Below the pieces are notes generated by a model. It saw only the letters and a program-made list of their open reading frames with translations, made no database searches and was not told the origin of the DNA. From Planomonospora sp. ID82291 (GTDB lineage Bacteria > Actinomycetota > Actinomycetes > Streptosporangiales > Streptosporangiaceae), in NCBI RefSeq assembly GCF_015711645.1, contig NZ_JABTEX010000010.1, forward strand, positions 56,342-120,341: a stretch of DNA of 64,000 nt, in the 5' to 3' direction. A program made the position numbers and the translations under genes. Below, in pieces: positions 32,507 through 40,940 of this stretch (its first letter is position 1; the number at the start of each line of letters is the position of its first letter).

Positions 32507-34663
32507 CTAATTTGCCTGTTCAGGGCCGGTGTGAGGGGGGTTCGTGGGGGGCGTGGGGTCGTGGGGGGCTCCCACGTGGGGGTCGTGGGGGTTCTCGGTG
32601 GCGCCGACGAGCGCCAACGTCTTCTCTTCGCTGTTACTTTCCGTGACGGTGATCGTGGTTCTGTCCCCGGTGGCGAGGAAGTCGGCGCGGTCGTAGCCGC
32701 GCCGCCGCTGGCCGTGGCGCTCGAACGCGTTCGGCCGGGTGCTCACGCCGTACGGCGCAAGCGCGGCTGCCAGCTCCGTTTTGGAGGCGAACCCGAGCGC
32801 GGCCGCCAGGTCTTCCGAGTGCATCCGGTCGTCCTGGGCGGTGTCGAACACGGCCAGTGCCCGCTGGATGAGCTCGGGCAGGTGGCCGTAGGAGGGCGCC
32901 GCCGGAACGGCGGGGATGGCCACGGTGAACGCCGGCGGGATGTCGCTGGGGTCGCCCCAGGCCGCGGTGACGCCTCCGGCGAGCGCGTAGGCGTGCTGCG
33001 ATGCTCCTCCGGGCGTGGGCCCGGCCGGAAGGGAGGGCAGGTCGATGTCGTCGTCGTCCTCGGGGTCGGCGAAGTCCTCGCGCATCCGGTCGAACCGGGT
33101 GTCGAACTCCTCGCCGATGACGGCGCGCGCCACGGCGATGGCGCGCGGGTCGAAGTCCGCGCGCCGCTCGGAGATGACCAGGGAGATCTCGCCGATCTGC
33201 AGGGGCCGCAGGAACGCGGCCTTGAAGGGGCGGGGCCGGTCCTTGTCGAACTGGACGAAACCGCACCCGGGCCCGTCCAGGTCGTCCAGGCTGATGCCCT
33301 TGTTCCAGCCGAAGAGGTACGACAGCTCCTCCTCGTCCTGGACGAACATGCCGACCCGGAACCCCGACTGCTTCTTGACGGCGGGGGAGACGACGTCGGA
33401 GGTGGCGCGCAGACCGGAGAAGATCACGTTGCAGGCCTCGTTACGGCCGATGCGCTGGATCTCCTCCAGCATCGCGCGCAGCTGGGCGACACGCGGATCG
33501 GTCGAGGTGGGGCTCATCGCCTCCGCTGACTCGTCCACCATGATCAGGTAGTACGGCAGGCGGTCGGAGACGGGCAGCAGGGTCGCGTTCGCGGCCCGCT
33601 TGATCTTCCGGGTGGACTTCTTGCGGTCCTTGACGATCGCGAGCATGGCCTTGGCCATGAGCAGCGCCTCATCGAGGTTGCTCGCGGCCCACCCGAGCGG
33701 GGGCCGCTCCACTGTGTCCTCCAGCCATGCGTCCAGCCACGGCTGGGACATGCCGCCGCCGTTGAGGTCGACGTGCAGCACGACCGTGTCGGTGCACAGG
33801 CCGACCCCGGCGGTCAGGGCGTGCAGCAGGGAGGTCTTGCCGGATCCGCGCTGGCCGGTGATGAGGCCGGCGAGCTCGCGCAGCGGGACCCGGGTGGGCT
33901 CGCCGTTGCGGAACCCGCCCAGGTACGTCGGCTCCAGGATCGAGCGCGGCTCGTAGTCGGTCGGGTAGTCGAGGGTCTCCCCCAGCAGGTTGACCGTGGA
34001 GACGTGCATCCACGCCGACCCGCGGTTGGGGCCCTTGGTGATCTCGACGCCGCAGCCGTTTGGGAGCTTGGCGTCCGAGGCGAGGGATGCCTCGGAGGCG
34101 GCCAGCCGGTCCCGGGTCGCGCCGCCGGACGGCAGGTCGACCAGGAGGCTGTAGCCGGCGCCGTTGCCCCACCGGCGGACTTCCTCGATGCGGACCTTCA
34201 TGTTGGCGACGCGGAAGATCCGGGCCTCCCAGGTCTGGGCGAGGCGGGCGTTGGAGCCGAGGACGAGCGCGCTGCTGGTGGTGGCGGCGCGGATGCGCTC
34301 TCCATCGCGGGCGGGGATGCGTGACAGGATGCTCGCGGCCAGGGCGCCGACGCCGAGGGCGGCCCAGGTGTTGAGCCGCCACGGGGTGTCCAGCAGGGCG
34401 TAGGTGAGCCAGCTTCCGCCGCCGCACCAGCAGGACAGCCGGTAGACCAGGGCGCCGGGCCCGGCGCCGTCGCGGGCGTCGCCCAGGGCGGTGCCGACGC
34501 CGCCGACGAGGGCGCCACCGGCGGCCCAGTAGGCGGGCAGGTCGACCATGTCCCCGACCGCGGCGGCGGCGGCCAGGGTCAGGGTGGCGCGGGCGGTCGG
34601 GCCGAGGATGACCGCGTCGCGCTGCGCGGCGGCGCGGGAGCGCTGGCGGGTGTCGGTGGCCAC
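32507..34663 (-). CDS. FtsK/SpoIIIE-type DNA translocase (transfer-like)
   Basis: A 718-residue protein; GTG at 34663 chosen for the AAGGAGC upstream. Membrane segments near residues 25-60 and 80-112; P-loop ATPase core with Walker A GQRGSGKTS (270-278) and Walker B LIMVDES (373-379); a C-terminal winged-helix-like region (MHSEDLAAALGFASKTELAAAL...) comparable to an FtsK gamma or TraB recognition domain; disordered Pro/His tail. Such proteins pump double-stranded DNA between hyphae in actinomycete conjugation (TraB/TraSA) or assist segregation. Genes on both sides (DUF2637, CxxCxG protein, GntR) are the usual partners in conjugative elements. Confidence 0.75.
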   Translation of the reverse strand: MATDTRQRSRAAAQRDAVILGPTARATLTLAAAAAVGDMVDLPAYWAAGGALVGGVGTALGDARDGAGPGALVYRLSCWCGGGSWLTYALLDTPWRLNTWAALGVGALAASILSRIPARDGERIRAATTSSALVLGSNARLAQTWEARIFRVANMKVRIEEVRRWGNGAGYSLLVDLPSGGATRDRLAASEASLASDAKLPNGCGVEITKGPNRGSAWMHVSTVNLLGETLDYPTDYEPRSILEPTYLGGFRNGEPTRVPLRELAGLITGQRGSGKTSLLHALTAGVGLCTDTVVLHVDLNGGGMSQPWLDAWLEDTVERPPLGWAASNLDEALLMAKAMLAIVKDRKKSTRKIKRAANATLLPVSDRLPYYLIMVDESAEAMSPTSTDPRVAQLRAMLEEIQRIGRNEACNVIFSGLRATSDVVSPAVKKQSGFRVGMFVQDEEELSYLFGWNKGISLDDLDGPGCGFVQFDKDRPRPFKAAFLRPLQIGEISLVISERRADFDPRAIAVARAVIGEEFDTRFDRMREDFADPEDDDDIDLPSLPAGPTPGGASQHAYALAGGVTAAWGDPSDIPPAFTVAIPAVPAAPSYGHLPELIQRALAVFDTAQDDRMHSEDLAAALGFASKTELAAALAPYGVSTRPNAFERHGQRRRGYDRADFLATGDRTTITVTESNSEEKTLALVGATENPHDPHVGAPHDPTPPTNPPHTGPEQAN

Positions 34664-34718
34664 GGTGCTGTGCTCCTTCAAGATCCGTGCTGAGGGTGTG
34701 CTCGGTGGGGCGGGCAGG

Positions 34719-35966
34719 TCAGACGACGTTCCACTTGTCCTCGCGGCGGCGAGGCTTCTCGCGGCGGGCGATGTCACCGGCGTGGACGCGGCGCAGGAGC
34801 GCGCCGATCTCCTGCGCGGGCTGGATCAGGCTCGACTGGGCGACCCACAGCTTGTGAAGCGACTCGATGATGACCGGGTGGAGGGGGTAGTCCTCGGCCA
34901 GGCGGGTGGTGAAGGTGCGCAGGGCGGTGGCGTTGTGGGCTGGCCACTGCCCGAAGTTGTCCATGCCGCTGGCGAGGATCATCATGTCCTCGGTCGCCCA
35001 GCCGGCGGCGGCGGGGATCAGCTCGGCGGAGACGACGATGAGCGGGTTTCCGCTGCTCATGGTGGTGGTCCTTTCTCGGTGTCGGGGCTGTCGGGGAAGC
35101 GGGCGGGTGCGCGGCTTGTCTGCGGTCTCGGGGGCGTCAGGGCCGGGCCCGGCCTCGGGTGTGGTCTCCGTGGCCTCGGGGCTTTCGGCCTTCTTCTCCG
35201 CGGTGTCGGGGGCGTCGGTCCGGCGCCACCAGCGGCGGACCTTCGCGACCAGGGCGCGCAGCAGGTCCACCTGCCACACGTCGAGCCGGGCGCGGGCCCG
35301 CGCCAGCCGCTTGCTGGTGGCGTCGGCCCACCGGCCGGTCGTGAGGGCTGCGCCGAGGGCCTGCGCGCCGCGCTTGCGGGCGGCGCGTAGGAACGCCCGG
35401 GAGGCCTTCGGGGTGCTGGCCGTACCATCACCGCCGCCGTGGTTCTTGTCGCGGCGGGAACGCTTCGGCCGCTTGCCCCCGCCGTCTCCGCCGCCGAAGG
35501 GCAGGCCGCCGCGGCGGCGCTTGCCCCCGCCGCCTCGGCCGCCCAGGCCGAGGGACGGGAAGACGCCGGAGCCCTTGGCCGCCTTGCTCCGGCGGCTGCC
35601 GGACGTCGACGGGCTGGCCGTCGAGGTGCGGCCCTCCCGCCGGGCGCGGCCGCGCCCGGTGCGGCGGTAGCGGTGGGCGACGTAGGCGGCGCCGGACGCG
35701 GTGACCGCTGCGCCGCCCGCGATCAGCCCCGGGATCCCGGCCGCCTGGTGGAGGCCACCCACGGCGATCGCCGCGACCGACAGGCCACCGATGAGCTTGT
35801 CGCGGGTGAAGTCCGCAGTGCGGGCGGCCGAACGGCCACGAGCCGGGGTGTCGGTCGGCTCGTCGGGGGTGTCGGTAGGCGCGGTGGGGATCTCGTGCTC
35901 GGCCGGGGCGTCGACGTCGTCGTGCTCGACGGTCTTCTCCGGCTGCTCGACCTCGACGTACGTCAC
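34719..35966 (-). CDS. Membrane protein with Gly/Arg/Lys-rich region, transfer operon
   Basis: A 415-residue frame beginning at a GTG that overlaps the previous stop (GTGA). An acidic start, a membrane segment pair near residues 55-95 (LIGGLSVAAIAVGG..., IPGLIAGGAAVTASGAAYVA), then a basic Gly/Arg/Lys-rich stretch and a helical part (VDLLRALVAKVRRWW). The last 113 residues (from MSSGNPLIVVSAELIP at 35060) are a compact helical domain with their own AAAGGA site, so a separate product may start there. The linker just before that Met reads more naturally in another frame that ends in a TGA overlapping this ATG, so the two parts may be separate genes. Function unknown. Confidence 0.5.
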   Translation of the reverse strand: MTYVEVEQPEKTVEHDDVDAPAEHEIPTAPTDTPDEPTDTPARGRSAARTADFTRDKLIGGLSVAAIAVGGLHQAAGIPGLIAGGAAVTASGAAYVAHRYRRTGRGRARREGRTSTASPSTSGSRRSKAAKGSGVFPSLGLGGRGGGGKRRRGGLPFGGGDGGGKRPKRSRRDKNHGGGDGTASTPKASRAFLRAARKRGAQALGAALTTGRWADATSKRLARARARLDVWQVDLLRALVAKVRRWWRRTDAPDTAEKKAESPEATETTPEAGPGPDAPETADKPRTRPLPRQPRHRERTTTMSSGNPLIVVSAELIPAAAGWATEDMMILASGMDNFGQWPAHNATALRTFTTRLAEDYPLHPVIIESLHKLWVAQSSLIQPAQEIGALLRRVHAGDIARREKPRRREDKWNVV

Positions 35967-36229
35967 GGCGTCACCGCCAAGAACGTGGCCATCGTCTGGG
36001 CGAGGTGGTCGAGGTCGCCGTTGCGCCAGGCGACGAACGTGCCGCCGGCGGCCGCCGCGGCGAGCAGCGATGCGCCATGGAGCACGGCGAGCTGCGCGCC
36101 GTGCCAATCGCGGGTCTTTCCTCTGCCGGAGCAGCACCAGCAACGGTCGATGAAGAACCCGCTGTAGGTGGTTCTGCCTGTGCCCTGGCACATCTCGCAC
36201 GGCTTACGCGGCGGGATCAGGGTCCTCAT
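35963..36229 (-). CDS. Small CxxCxG zinc-finger membrane protein
   Basis: An 88-residue protein, ATG at 36229. Two Cys pairs in DnaJ-like spacing (CEMCQGTGR and CWCCSGRGK) near residues 11-37, followed by a hydrophobic Ala/Leu stretch (VLHGASLLAAAAAGGTFVAW). First gene of the minus-strand transfer-like operon, directly downstream of the GntR operator. Short CxxCxGxG proteins are common beside FtsK-type genes in actinomycete mobile elements; function not known to me. Confidence 0.6.
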   Translation of the reverse strand: MRTLIPPRKPCEMCQGTGRTTYSGFFIDRCWCCSGRGKTRDWHGAQLAVLHGASLLAAAAAGGTFVAWRNGDLDHLAQTMATFLAVTP

Positions 36230-36252
36230 CTTCCCCTCCTTTCGTTCACCTC

Positions 36253-36300
36253 TTGGCGATCTACACCCTACAAGTTAACTTGATGGGTGTAGATGAACAA
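36253..36300. promoter_or_regulatory. GntR operator overlapping two divergent promoters
   Basis: A 36-bp dyad (36259-36294; 16 of 18 pairs match, arms ATCTACACCC/GGGTGTAGAT, centre CAAGTTAACTTG). Plus promoter: TTGGCG (36253), 17 bases, TAACTT (36276). Minus promoter: TTGTTC (36300), 17 bases, TAACTT (36277). The two -10 elements share the dyad centre, so a bound repressor would block both. Confidence 0.7.
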
Positions 36301-36406
36301 GGGGGGGATGTTGACGTTGATAGTCACAGCCGATATCCCGGTGGCTACTTGTGCTGGCACCCTGGGTGTCGGCACACCACCGACAGCGATGGGATGGGCA
36401 CACGTG

Positions 36407-37111
36407 ATGGCCGAAGGGCGGCACTCCTACGAGAAGATCGTCAAAGAGTTGCGGGCGGCGATCCTCGGCGGGGAGGAGCTGCCCCCCGGTGCGTGGCTCC
36501 CGAGCGAGAAGCAGCTACAGGATCGGTACGGGGTCGCGCGCAACACGGTGCAGCGCGCCATGAACGACCTGGTCGGCGAGGGCCTGGTAGCGGTGGAACC
36601 GAAGAAAGGTGCGTACGTGCGCAGCTATGACCGGCAGGCCCGGCCGGTACGGCTCAACATGGTCAACTGGGAGTTCGGAGCGCGGGTGACGGTGGAACTC
36701 GTCACCACGCCGGTCCAGCTGCAGGCGCAAGAGCCCGACGCGACCGGCGTGTTCCGCCGGCGGGTGGTCGGCCGGAGCATCGGTGACACCTACTGGTGCC
36801 GATCGGTGACGAACGCCGTGCCGGGACTGACGTCTCCGACGCCTCTAGAAGAGGCCGACGTGCTGCTGCTCGCCGATGCGGGTGTCCCCGCCGTGGAGGG
36901 AACCGCGGAGACGATCGCGCGGATGCCCACGCCGGAGGAGAGCGCGCTGCTCGACATCCTGCCCGGCACGCCGGTCCTGGAGCAGGCGGTGATGCTTACC
37001 TCCGGGGAGCGGATCCTGGGGATGCGCGTCGAGGTGTACCCGGGCGACCGGTACAAACTCGTGTACGGCCTGCCCACGCTCGACTTCCCCGCTTCTGACG
37101 ACGGTGAATGA
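36407..37111 (+). CDS. GntR-family regulator (KorSA-like)
   Basis: A 234-residue protein with an N-terminal winged HTH (YEKIVKELRAAILGGEELPPG, WLPSEKQLQDRYGVARNTVQRAM) and a C-terminal UTRA-type ligand-binding fold (VFRRRVVGRSIGDTYWCRS, then VEGTAETIARMPTPEE, ending YKLVYGL). The ATG at 36407 fits the usual GntR N-terminus; a start at 36293, just after the predicted transcription start, would add 38 residues. It is divergent from the FtsK/DUF2637 operon across a dyad overlapping both promoters, the same arrangement as Kor repressors of actinomycete transfer genes. A perfect hairpin follows its stop. Confidence 0.8.
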   Translation: MAEGRHSYEKIVKELRAAILGGEELPPGAWLPSEKQLQDRYGVARNTVQRAMNDLVGEGLVAVEPKKGAYVRSYDRQARPVRLNMVNWEFGARVTVELVTTPVQLQAQEPDATGVFRRRVVGRSIGDTYWCRSVTNAVPGLTSPTPLEEADVLLLADAGVPAVEGTAETIARMPTPEESALLDILPGTPVLEQAVMLTSGERILGMRVEVYPGDRYKLVYGLPTLDFPASDDGE

Positions 37112-37127
37112 CGAGCCTGAGCATGAT

Positions 37128-37163
37128 GACGGCCCCGCACCCTTCACGAGGTGCGGGGCCGTC
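37128..37163. terminator. Hairpin terminator after the GntR gene
   Basis: Perfect 14-bp stem (GACGGCCCCGCACC and its complement) with an 8-base loop, 16 bases after the stop and before the convergent early operon end. Confidence 0.65.
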
Positions 37164-37265
37164 GCCGTTGAAAGCCGCGGGGGCTTACCGGGCTCGACGT
37201 CCGGCGCGGGCGACGGCGGCCCTCCGGAACCCGCCGACCGGACTCACCGCCGGTCCTTCCATGCC

Positions 37266-37490
37266 TCATGCGCCATCACACAACTCCAGATGCCAGCGCG
37301 GCGGGATCTCCACCCACACCTCGACGTGCTCGGGCAGCACGCTCATCCGGTAGAACCACCAGCACCGGCGGCACTGGTAAGCGAGCTGCACACGGCCGCA
37401 CCGCTCCCACGCCTTCCCGGTCACCGTCGCCCCGCCCCGCTGCCAGGTGCCGATCGGCGCGGGCGGCGGGAAATCCGCGAACGGCCTCAC
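37266..37490 (-). CDS. Small hypothetical protein, end of early operon
   Basis: A 74-residue protein starting with a GTG that overlaps the previous stop (GTGA). It contains AYQCRRCWWFYRMSVL, a CxxC pair between aromatic residues, and ends with VEVWVEIPPRWHLELCDGA. Compact and Trp-rich; may bind metal with the Cys residues. No family recognised. Confidence 0.5.
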   Translation of the reverse strand: MRPFADFPPPAPIGTWQRGGATVTGKAWERCGRVQLAYQCRRCWWFYRMSVLPEHVEVWVEIPPRWHLELCDGA

Positions 37491-37720
37491 GGCTCGGGCT
37501 CGTCCAGGAGCACGAGCTTGGCCACCCGCAACTCCAACCGGCGTCCACCCCGGATCCCGCTGTCCCAGTACACCCGGTCTTCGGCGGCCTGCTCGGCGGT
37601 GGCGTGCATGCGCGGCGTCATCCACCTCGACCGGTCTTCGGCCCGGGAGACGTCGACCACGACGTATCCCACCACCTGCTCGTCGCCGGGGTCGCTCGCG
37701 TGCATGAGGGTCGGGCTCAC
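37487..37720 (-). CDS. Small hypothetical protein, early operon
   Basis: A 77-residue protein; GTG at 37720 with AGGAGGAGC upstream. Beta-strand start (VVGYVVVDVSRAED) and a helix around HATAEQAAEDRVYWDSG, then strands LELRVAKLVLLDE. The layout resembles small phage proteins for which no function is known to me. Confidence 0.5.
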   Translation of the reverse strand: MSPTLMHASDPGDEQVVGYVVVDVSRAEDRSRWMTPRMHATAEQAAEDRVYWDSGIRGGRRLELRVAKLVLLDEPEP

Positions 37721-37764
37721 TGCTCCTCCTGGGTGAGGGGTTCGACGGTCAGCAGCCGGCCCGG

Positions 37765-38448
37765 TCACAGGGCGCTTTCCGCGCGGCGCGGCCGGAACGG
37801 GACCACGCCCGCATCCTCGGCTTGGCGGTGCTCGGCGGCCACCTCCGCCACGGTGTCGTCAAGGACCTCGGGTGAGGCCAATCCCCAGAACCCACCGACC
37901 GAATCCACCGGGACGAGCTCGGCGCCCTCCACGCAGGCCGCGACCACCCGCGTGCGGGTCACCGGCTGCCCGGTCTCCCGGTCGACCTCGGTTGCCTCCT
38001 GCATCAGCCAGGCCGGGACCGGCCGGACGACGTACCCGCGGGGGGAGTCGTCGCCGAAGATGGCCCGCCAGGACGGCGGGCAGGGCAGGGCGTTGACGGT
38101 GCGCCAGTCGATCATGGGGGAGTCCTTCCTGGGGGAGGTGTCGGGGCGGGCGTGTTCCTGAAGGGCCGTCTGCTGGCAGGGGACGAACCCGGCGGTGACC
38201 ACGCCGAGGGATCCGGCGCGGGCGGGCACGTAGTGCAGGCCGTCCGGCCCGCAGTAGGCGCACGACCAGCTGCACCAGCCGATGGCGCGCATCGCCCGGA
38301 TGCGGACGGCGTCGGGCCCGCCCTCGATCACCAGGTCGTTGTCGGGGGCGTAGGCGAGAGCACGAGCGTGAACCTCGGCCGGGTCGGTGCCGGGCACGAG
38401 CAGGACCAGGCCGCGGGCGCCGACCAGGAGCCGGATGTCATCGGCCAC
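37765..38448 (-). CDS. Hypothetical early protein, possibly two fused units
   Basis: A 227-residue frame from a GTG overlapping the upstream gene by 11 bases. The first ~100 residues include a Cys cluster (GWCSWSCAYCGPDGLHYVP, C-x-x-C plus a later Cys). A second part begins at MIDWRTVNALPCPPSW (residue 112) with its own AAGGA site, so an internal start is likely. The second part has SWRAIFGDDSPRGYVVRPVPAWLMQ and an acidic C-terminus. Neither part is recognised. Confidence 0.5.
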   Translation of the reverse strand: MADDIRLLVGARGLVLLVPGTDPAEVHARALAYAPDNDLVIEGGPDAVRIRAMRAIGWCSWSCAYCGPDGLHYVPARAGSLGVVTAGFVPCQQTALQEHARPDTSPRKDSPMIDWRTVNALPCPPSWRAIFGDDSPRGYVVRPVPAWLMQEATEVDRETGQPVTRTRVVAACVEGAELVPVDSVGGFWGLASPEVLDDTVAEVAAEHRQAEDAGVVPFRPRRAESAL

Positions 38449-38815
38449 CGGGCACCTCGCTGCGCGGCGGGTGATAGGCGATCTCGTGGAGGATGACCCG
38501 GGGCAGGCCGTAGGCGGCCGGTTCACGCCGGTAGACGCGCGTCTCCTGGCAGGCCGGGCACCGGTTGGCCTGGAAGCGGATCTTCTGCTTCTCCCCGGCG
38601 AGCCCGAACGTGAGCAGGGACGGGCCCGGGTGGGCGCACTGCGGACAGGCCGCATCGACGTGCGACAGCAGCGGCGCCGACGTCCACGGCCGCCACGTGA
38701 TCGGCGTCCCGTCGTGCTCGGAGGGCAGGGCCGGGACGGTGCGTTGCTGGGCGGCCAGCTCGACGCGCAGCGCCTCGACCTCCGCCTGGAGCGCGGCGAG
38801 CTCGGCGTCACCCAC
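38438..38815 (-). CDS. Small coiled-coil zinc-ribbon protein
   Basis: A 125-residue protein with GTG start overlapping the DUF433 gene by eight bases. Residues 3-27 form a short coiled coil (LAALQAEVEALRVELAAQQ). Then two CxxC pairs, CPQC and CPAC, spaced ~28 residues, form a likely zinc ribbon, followed by a Pro-rich tail. Possibly nucleic-acid binding. It is in the early operon between DUF433 and unknown genes. Confidence 0.55.
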   Translation of the reverse strand: MGDAELAALQAEVEALRVELAAQQRTVPALPSEHDGTPITWRPWTSAPLLSHVDAACPQCAHPGPSLLTFGLAGEKQKIRFQANRCPACQETRVYRREPAAYGLPRVILHEIAYHPPRSEVPGGR

Positions 38816-39161
38816 CGCACACCCCCACCGTCCGGGCCTTGGCGCCGGAGGCGCTGAGCGGGGGGAGCGGCACCTGCTCGTAGTCGCAGCCCGGCGCCGG
38901 AGCCGTCAGCGCGCGCTCCCACCGCTCCAGCCAGTTCCTCCAGGCCTTGCGCTGCTTGGCGTAGCGGGCGGCCCACCAGCAGCAGACGAGCAGGTCGCCG
39001 CGGCTGATCCAGAACTCCCGGTAGATGTCGAAGACCGGAGTGCCGGCGACGTAGGCGCTGACGACGGCGGCGACGGGGACGCCGCTGGTGGCGATGGTCG
39101 GCTTGCCAGCGTTGACGGCCGGGTCGGCGGTGATGTGCGGCCGCCGGGGGGCGGTGCTCAT
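38808..39161 (-). CDS. DUF433-family protein
   Basis: A 117-residue protein, ATG overlapping the previous stop (ATGA). Residues ~9-68 match DUF433: ITADPAVNAGKPTIATSGVP, then VVSAYVAGTPVFDIYREFWI and LLVCCWWAARYA. DUF433 proteins have a HTH-like fold and often act as antitoxins of VapC/PIN toxins; no PIN partner is visible here, so a DNA-binding role is equally possible. The C-terminal extension is Trp/Arg-rich. Confidence 0.6.
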   Translation of the reverse strand: MSTAPRRPHITADPAVNAGKPTIATSGVPVAAVVSAYVAGTPVFDIYREFWISRGDLLVCCWWAARYAKQRKAWRNWLERWERALTAPAPGCDYEQVPLPPLSASGAKARTVGVCGG

Positions 39162-39343
39162 GCGGCTTCCTTCCTCCGCTCGGCCTCGCGCGCTGCCGCT
39201 GCCTGGTCGGGGCTGATGGTCGGCGGTTCGATGCGGCCCGCGAGGGCGGCCGGGCTGTGCTTGGAGCAGCGGGGACCGGCGGGGTAGGGCCGGGTCTTGG
39301 TCTTTCCGCAGGGGCAGGGTCCGTACAGGGGCGAGAGCTTCAT
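39158..39343 (-). CDS. Small zinc-binding protein
   Basis: A 61-residue protein, ATG overlapping the stop of the replication-type gene (ATGA). Cys/His pattern GPCPCGKTKTRPYPAGPRCSKHS at the N-terminus suggests a zinc site; the C-terminus is a charged Ala/Glu-rich helix. Function unknown; coupling to the replication-type gene is the only clue. Confidence 0.5.
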   Translation of the reverse strand: MKLSPLYGPCPCGKTKTRPYPAGPRCSKHSPAALAGRIEPPTISPDQAAAAREAERRKEAA

Positions 39344-40767
39344 GCGACCTCGCTCTGCTGGTCGGGCCCGGTGGGGCCGGTGGGCCAGGTGCCGGTGCGG
39401 GCGGCCACGACGCGGCCGGAGTGGATCAGGCCCGGCGTCTCGATGCCGTCGCCGTTGACGCACCAGGTGTCCGCCTCGGCGCCGCACCGCTCGCAGTAGA
39501 TCCGCTTGGCCGCCTGAAGATCCTTCTCGCGCTGCGAGAGCTTCTTCGGGCCCAGCTTCGCCCTGGCCTCCTCGATCGCCGCTCTGGCGGCCTCTCCAGG
39601 GCCCCTGGGGGCCTTGTGGAGCTTCGGGCGGGGCTCCTCGTCGCCGGAGGGCGCGGCGGTGAGCCTGTCCAGCTCGGCGAACCGCTCCTGCAGCGGGGGC
39701 GGCGTCGGCGTCACCTGCGGTACGGCCGGGGCCGGGACGGCGGCCGGAGGTGTGCGAGGCGCGGCGGACGGTGGGGGTGTGTCCGTGCGGCGGGATCCGC
39801 CCCCGCACGCCGTGCACGCCCCGCCCTGGTCGAGGTCTTCGCCGTCCTCGCAGCGGGCGTTGGCGCACAGCCGGGCCCGCACCAGGGTCACGGCGGCCGC
39901 CACGGGGTCGTTGACCCGCTCGCCCTTGTGCTGCCACCACGCCCACCGGCGCCCGATGCGCTCGGAGAGCTCGGCGACGGATCGGCCGGCCAGCTCGCGC
40001 TGGATCGCCGACAGGACCTTCCCAGAGGCGCCCTTGGAGATCCGGCGGCGCAGTTCGGCGGGCAGCTGCTCGAACACCGCGGCGGCGGGCGAGATGTGGG
40101 CGTGGTTGGTCGTCGTCGCTGCCGGGTTGTCGGCTCCGGCCGGAACGGCCGCGGCGTCCGGCGCCTTACGGTGCTGCACTCCGCCTACGGCGGGAGGAAA
40201 AGAAGAGGACGGGTCATTGGACGGGTCTATGGACGGGTCGGGTGCAACCACCGCACCCCGTTCCTGCGCCGGTTGCACCTCGTTGCTGCGCTCGTTGCAC
40301 CCCGTGCCGTCCGCGGGACCCTGCTCCGCACGGGGTGCAGCCGTTGCACCCCGCTGCATTTCCGCAGCTCGGCGCATGTTCGCGTACCGGAGGGTGATGC
40401 CGGGGAACGTCCGCTCCAGGCTCTCTAGGTCGTCGTCGGTGAGGTCGTCGCGGATCCGGTCCATCGCCAGGTCCCACACCTGGGGACGGCGGTCACCGCG
40501 CTTGATCTTCGCCGCCACGATGGCCTGGTCACCCTCGCGGATGACGCCCTCGGTGGCGAGCCGGTCCAGGGCGGTGCGGACCGTGCGCTCCGACAGGCGG
40601 GTGTAGCGGACCAGGGTGTTGACGCTCGGGAAGGCGTCGCGGCCGGTGCTGTCGGCATTGTTGGCCAGGCCGACGAGGACGAAGGCGCACGCGCTGTTGG
40701 GCTTGCCGCCGCCGTCCTTCGGGATGGGGGCCAGGTTCAGGGCCCACGAGATCGCCTCGACGCTCAT
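39340..40767 (-). CDS. Replication-type HTH protein (initiator or helicase loader)
   Basis: A 475-residue protein, ATG overlapping the previous stop (ATGA). Residues ~1-85 are a winged HTH of the replisome-organiser type: MSVEAISWALNLAPIP, a K-P-N-S-x-C-A-F helix, FPSVNTLVRYTRLSERTVRT with LDRLATEGVI. The middle is Pro/Ala/Ser-rich. A helical part (ELRRRISKGASGKVLSAIQREL) and two Cys clusters (CANARCEDG with CTACGG, and CERCGAEADTWC) follow. Proteins with this N-terminus start replication in actinomycete phages and plasmids by melting or loading helicase; an iteron array was not found nearby. Confidence 0.65.
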   Translation of the reverse strand: MSVEAISWALNLAPIPKDGGGKPNSACAFVLVGLANNADSTGRDAFPSVNTLVRYTRLSERTVRTALDRLATEGVIREGDQAIVAAKIKRGDRRPQVWDLAMDRIRDDLTDDDLESLERTFPGITLRYANMRRAAEMQRGATAAPRAEQGPADGTGCNERSNEVQPAQERGAVVAPDPSIDPSNDPSSSFPPAVGGVQHRKAPDAAAVPAGADNPAATTTNHAHISPAAAVFEQLPAELRRRISKGASGKVLSAIQRELAGRSVAELSERIGRRWAWWQHKGERVNDPVAAAVTLVRARLCANARCEDGEDLDQGGACTACGGGSRRTDTPPPSAAPRTPPAAVPAPAVPQVTPTPPPLQERFAELDRLTAAPSGDEEPRPKLHKAPRGPGEAARAAIEEARAKLGPKKLSQREKDLQAAKRIYCERCGAEADTWCVNGDGIETPGLIHSGRVVAARTGTWPTGPTGPDQQSEVA

Positions 40768-40940
40768 CGAGCACCTGCCGAGGCGTAGGGGTGGCCGGCG
40801 GGCGCGAGGCCCGTCTCCGGGGTGGTGTCAGTGAGGGCGGTCAGCCAGGCGCCCAGCTCCTCGTTCGAGGGCGGGGCCAGGCTCACCTGGTCGGCGGGAG
40901 CTGCCGTGGCGGTGCGGCGGCTCCTGAGCTGGAACAGCAT
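40764..40940 (-). CDS. Short hypothetical protein before the replication gene
   Basis: A 58-residue protein, ATG at 40940, stop TGA overlapping the ATG of the replication-type gene. Basic start (MLFQLRSRRTATAAP) and a helix near NEELGAWLTALTDT. Overlap, codon bias and position support it, but nothing suggests a function. Confidence 0.45.
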   Translation of the reverse strand: MLFQLRSRRTATAAPADQVSLAPPSNEELGAWLTALTDTTPETGLAPAGHPYASAGAR

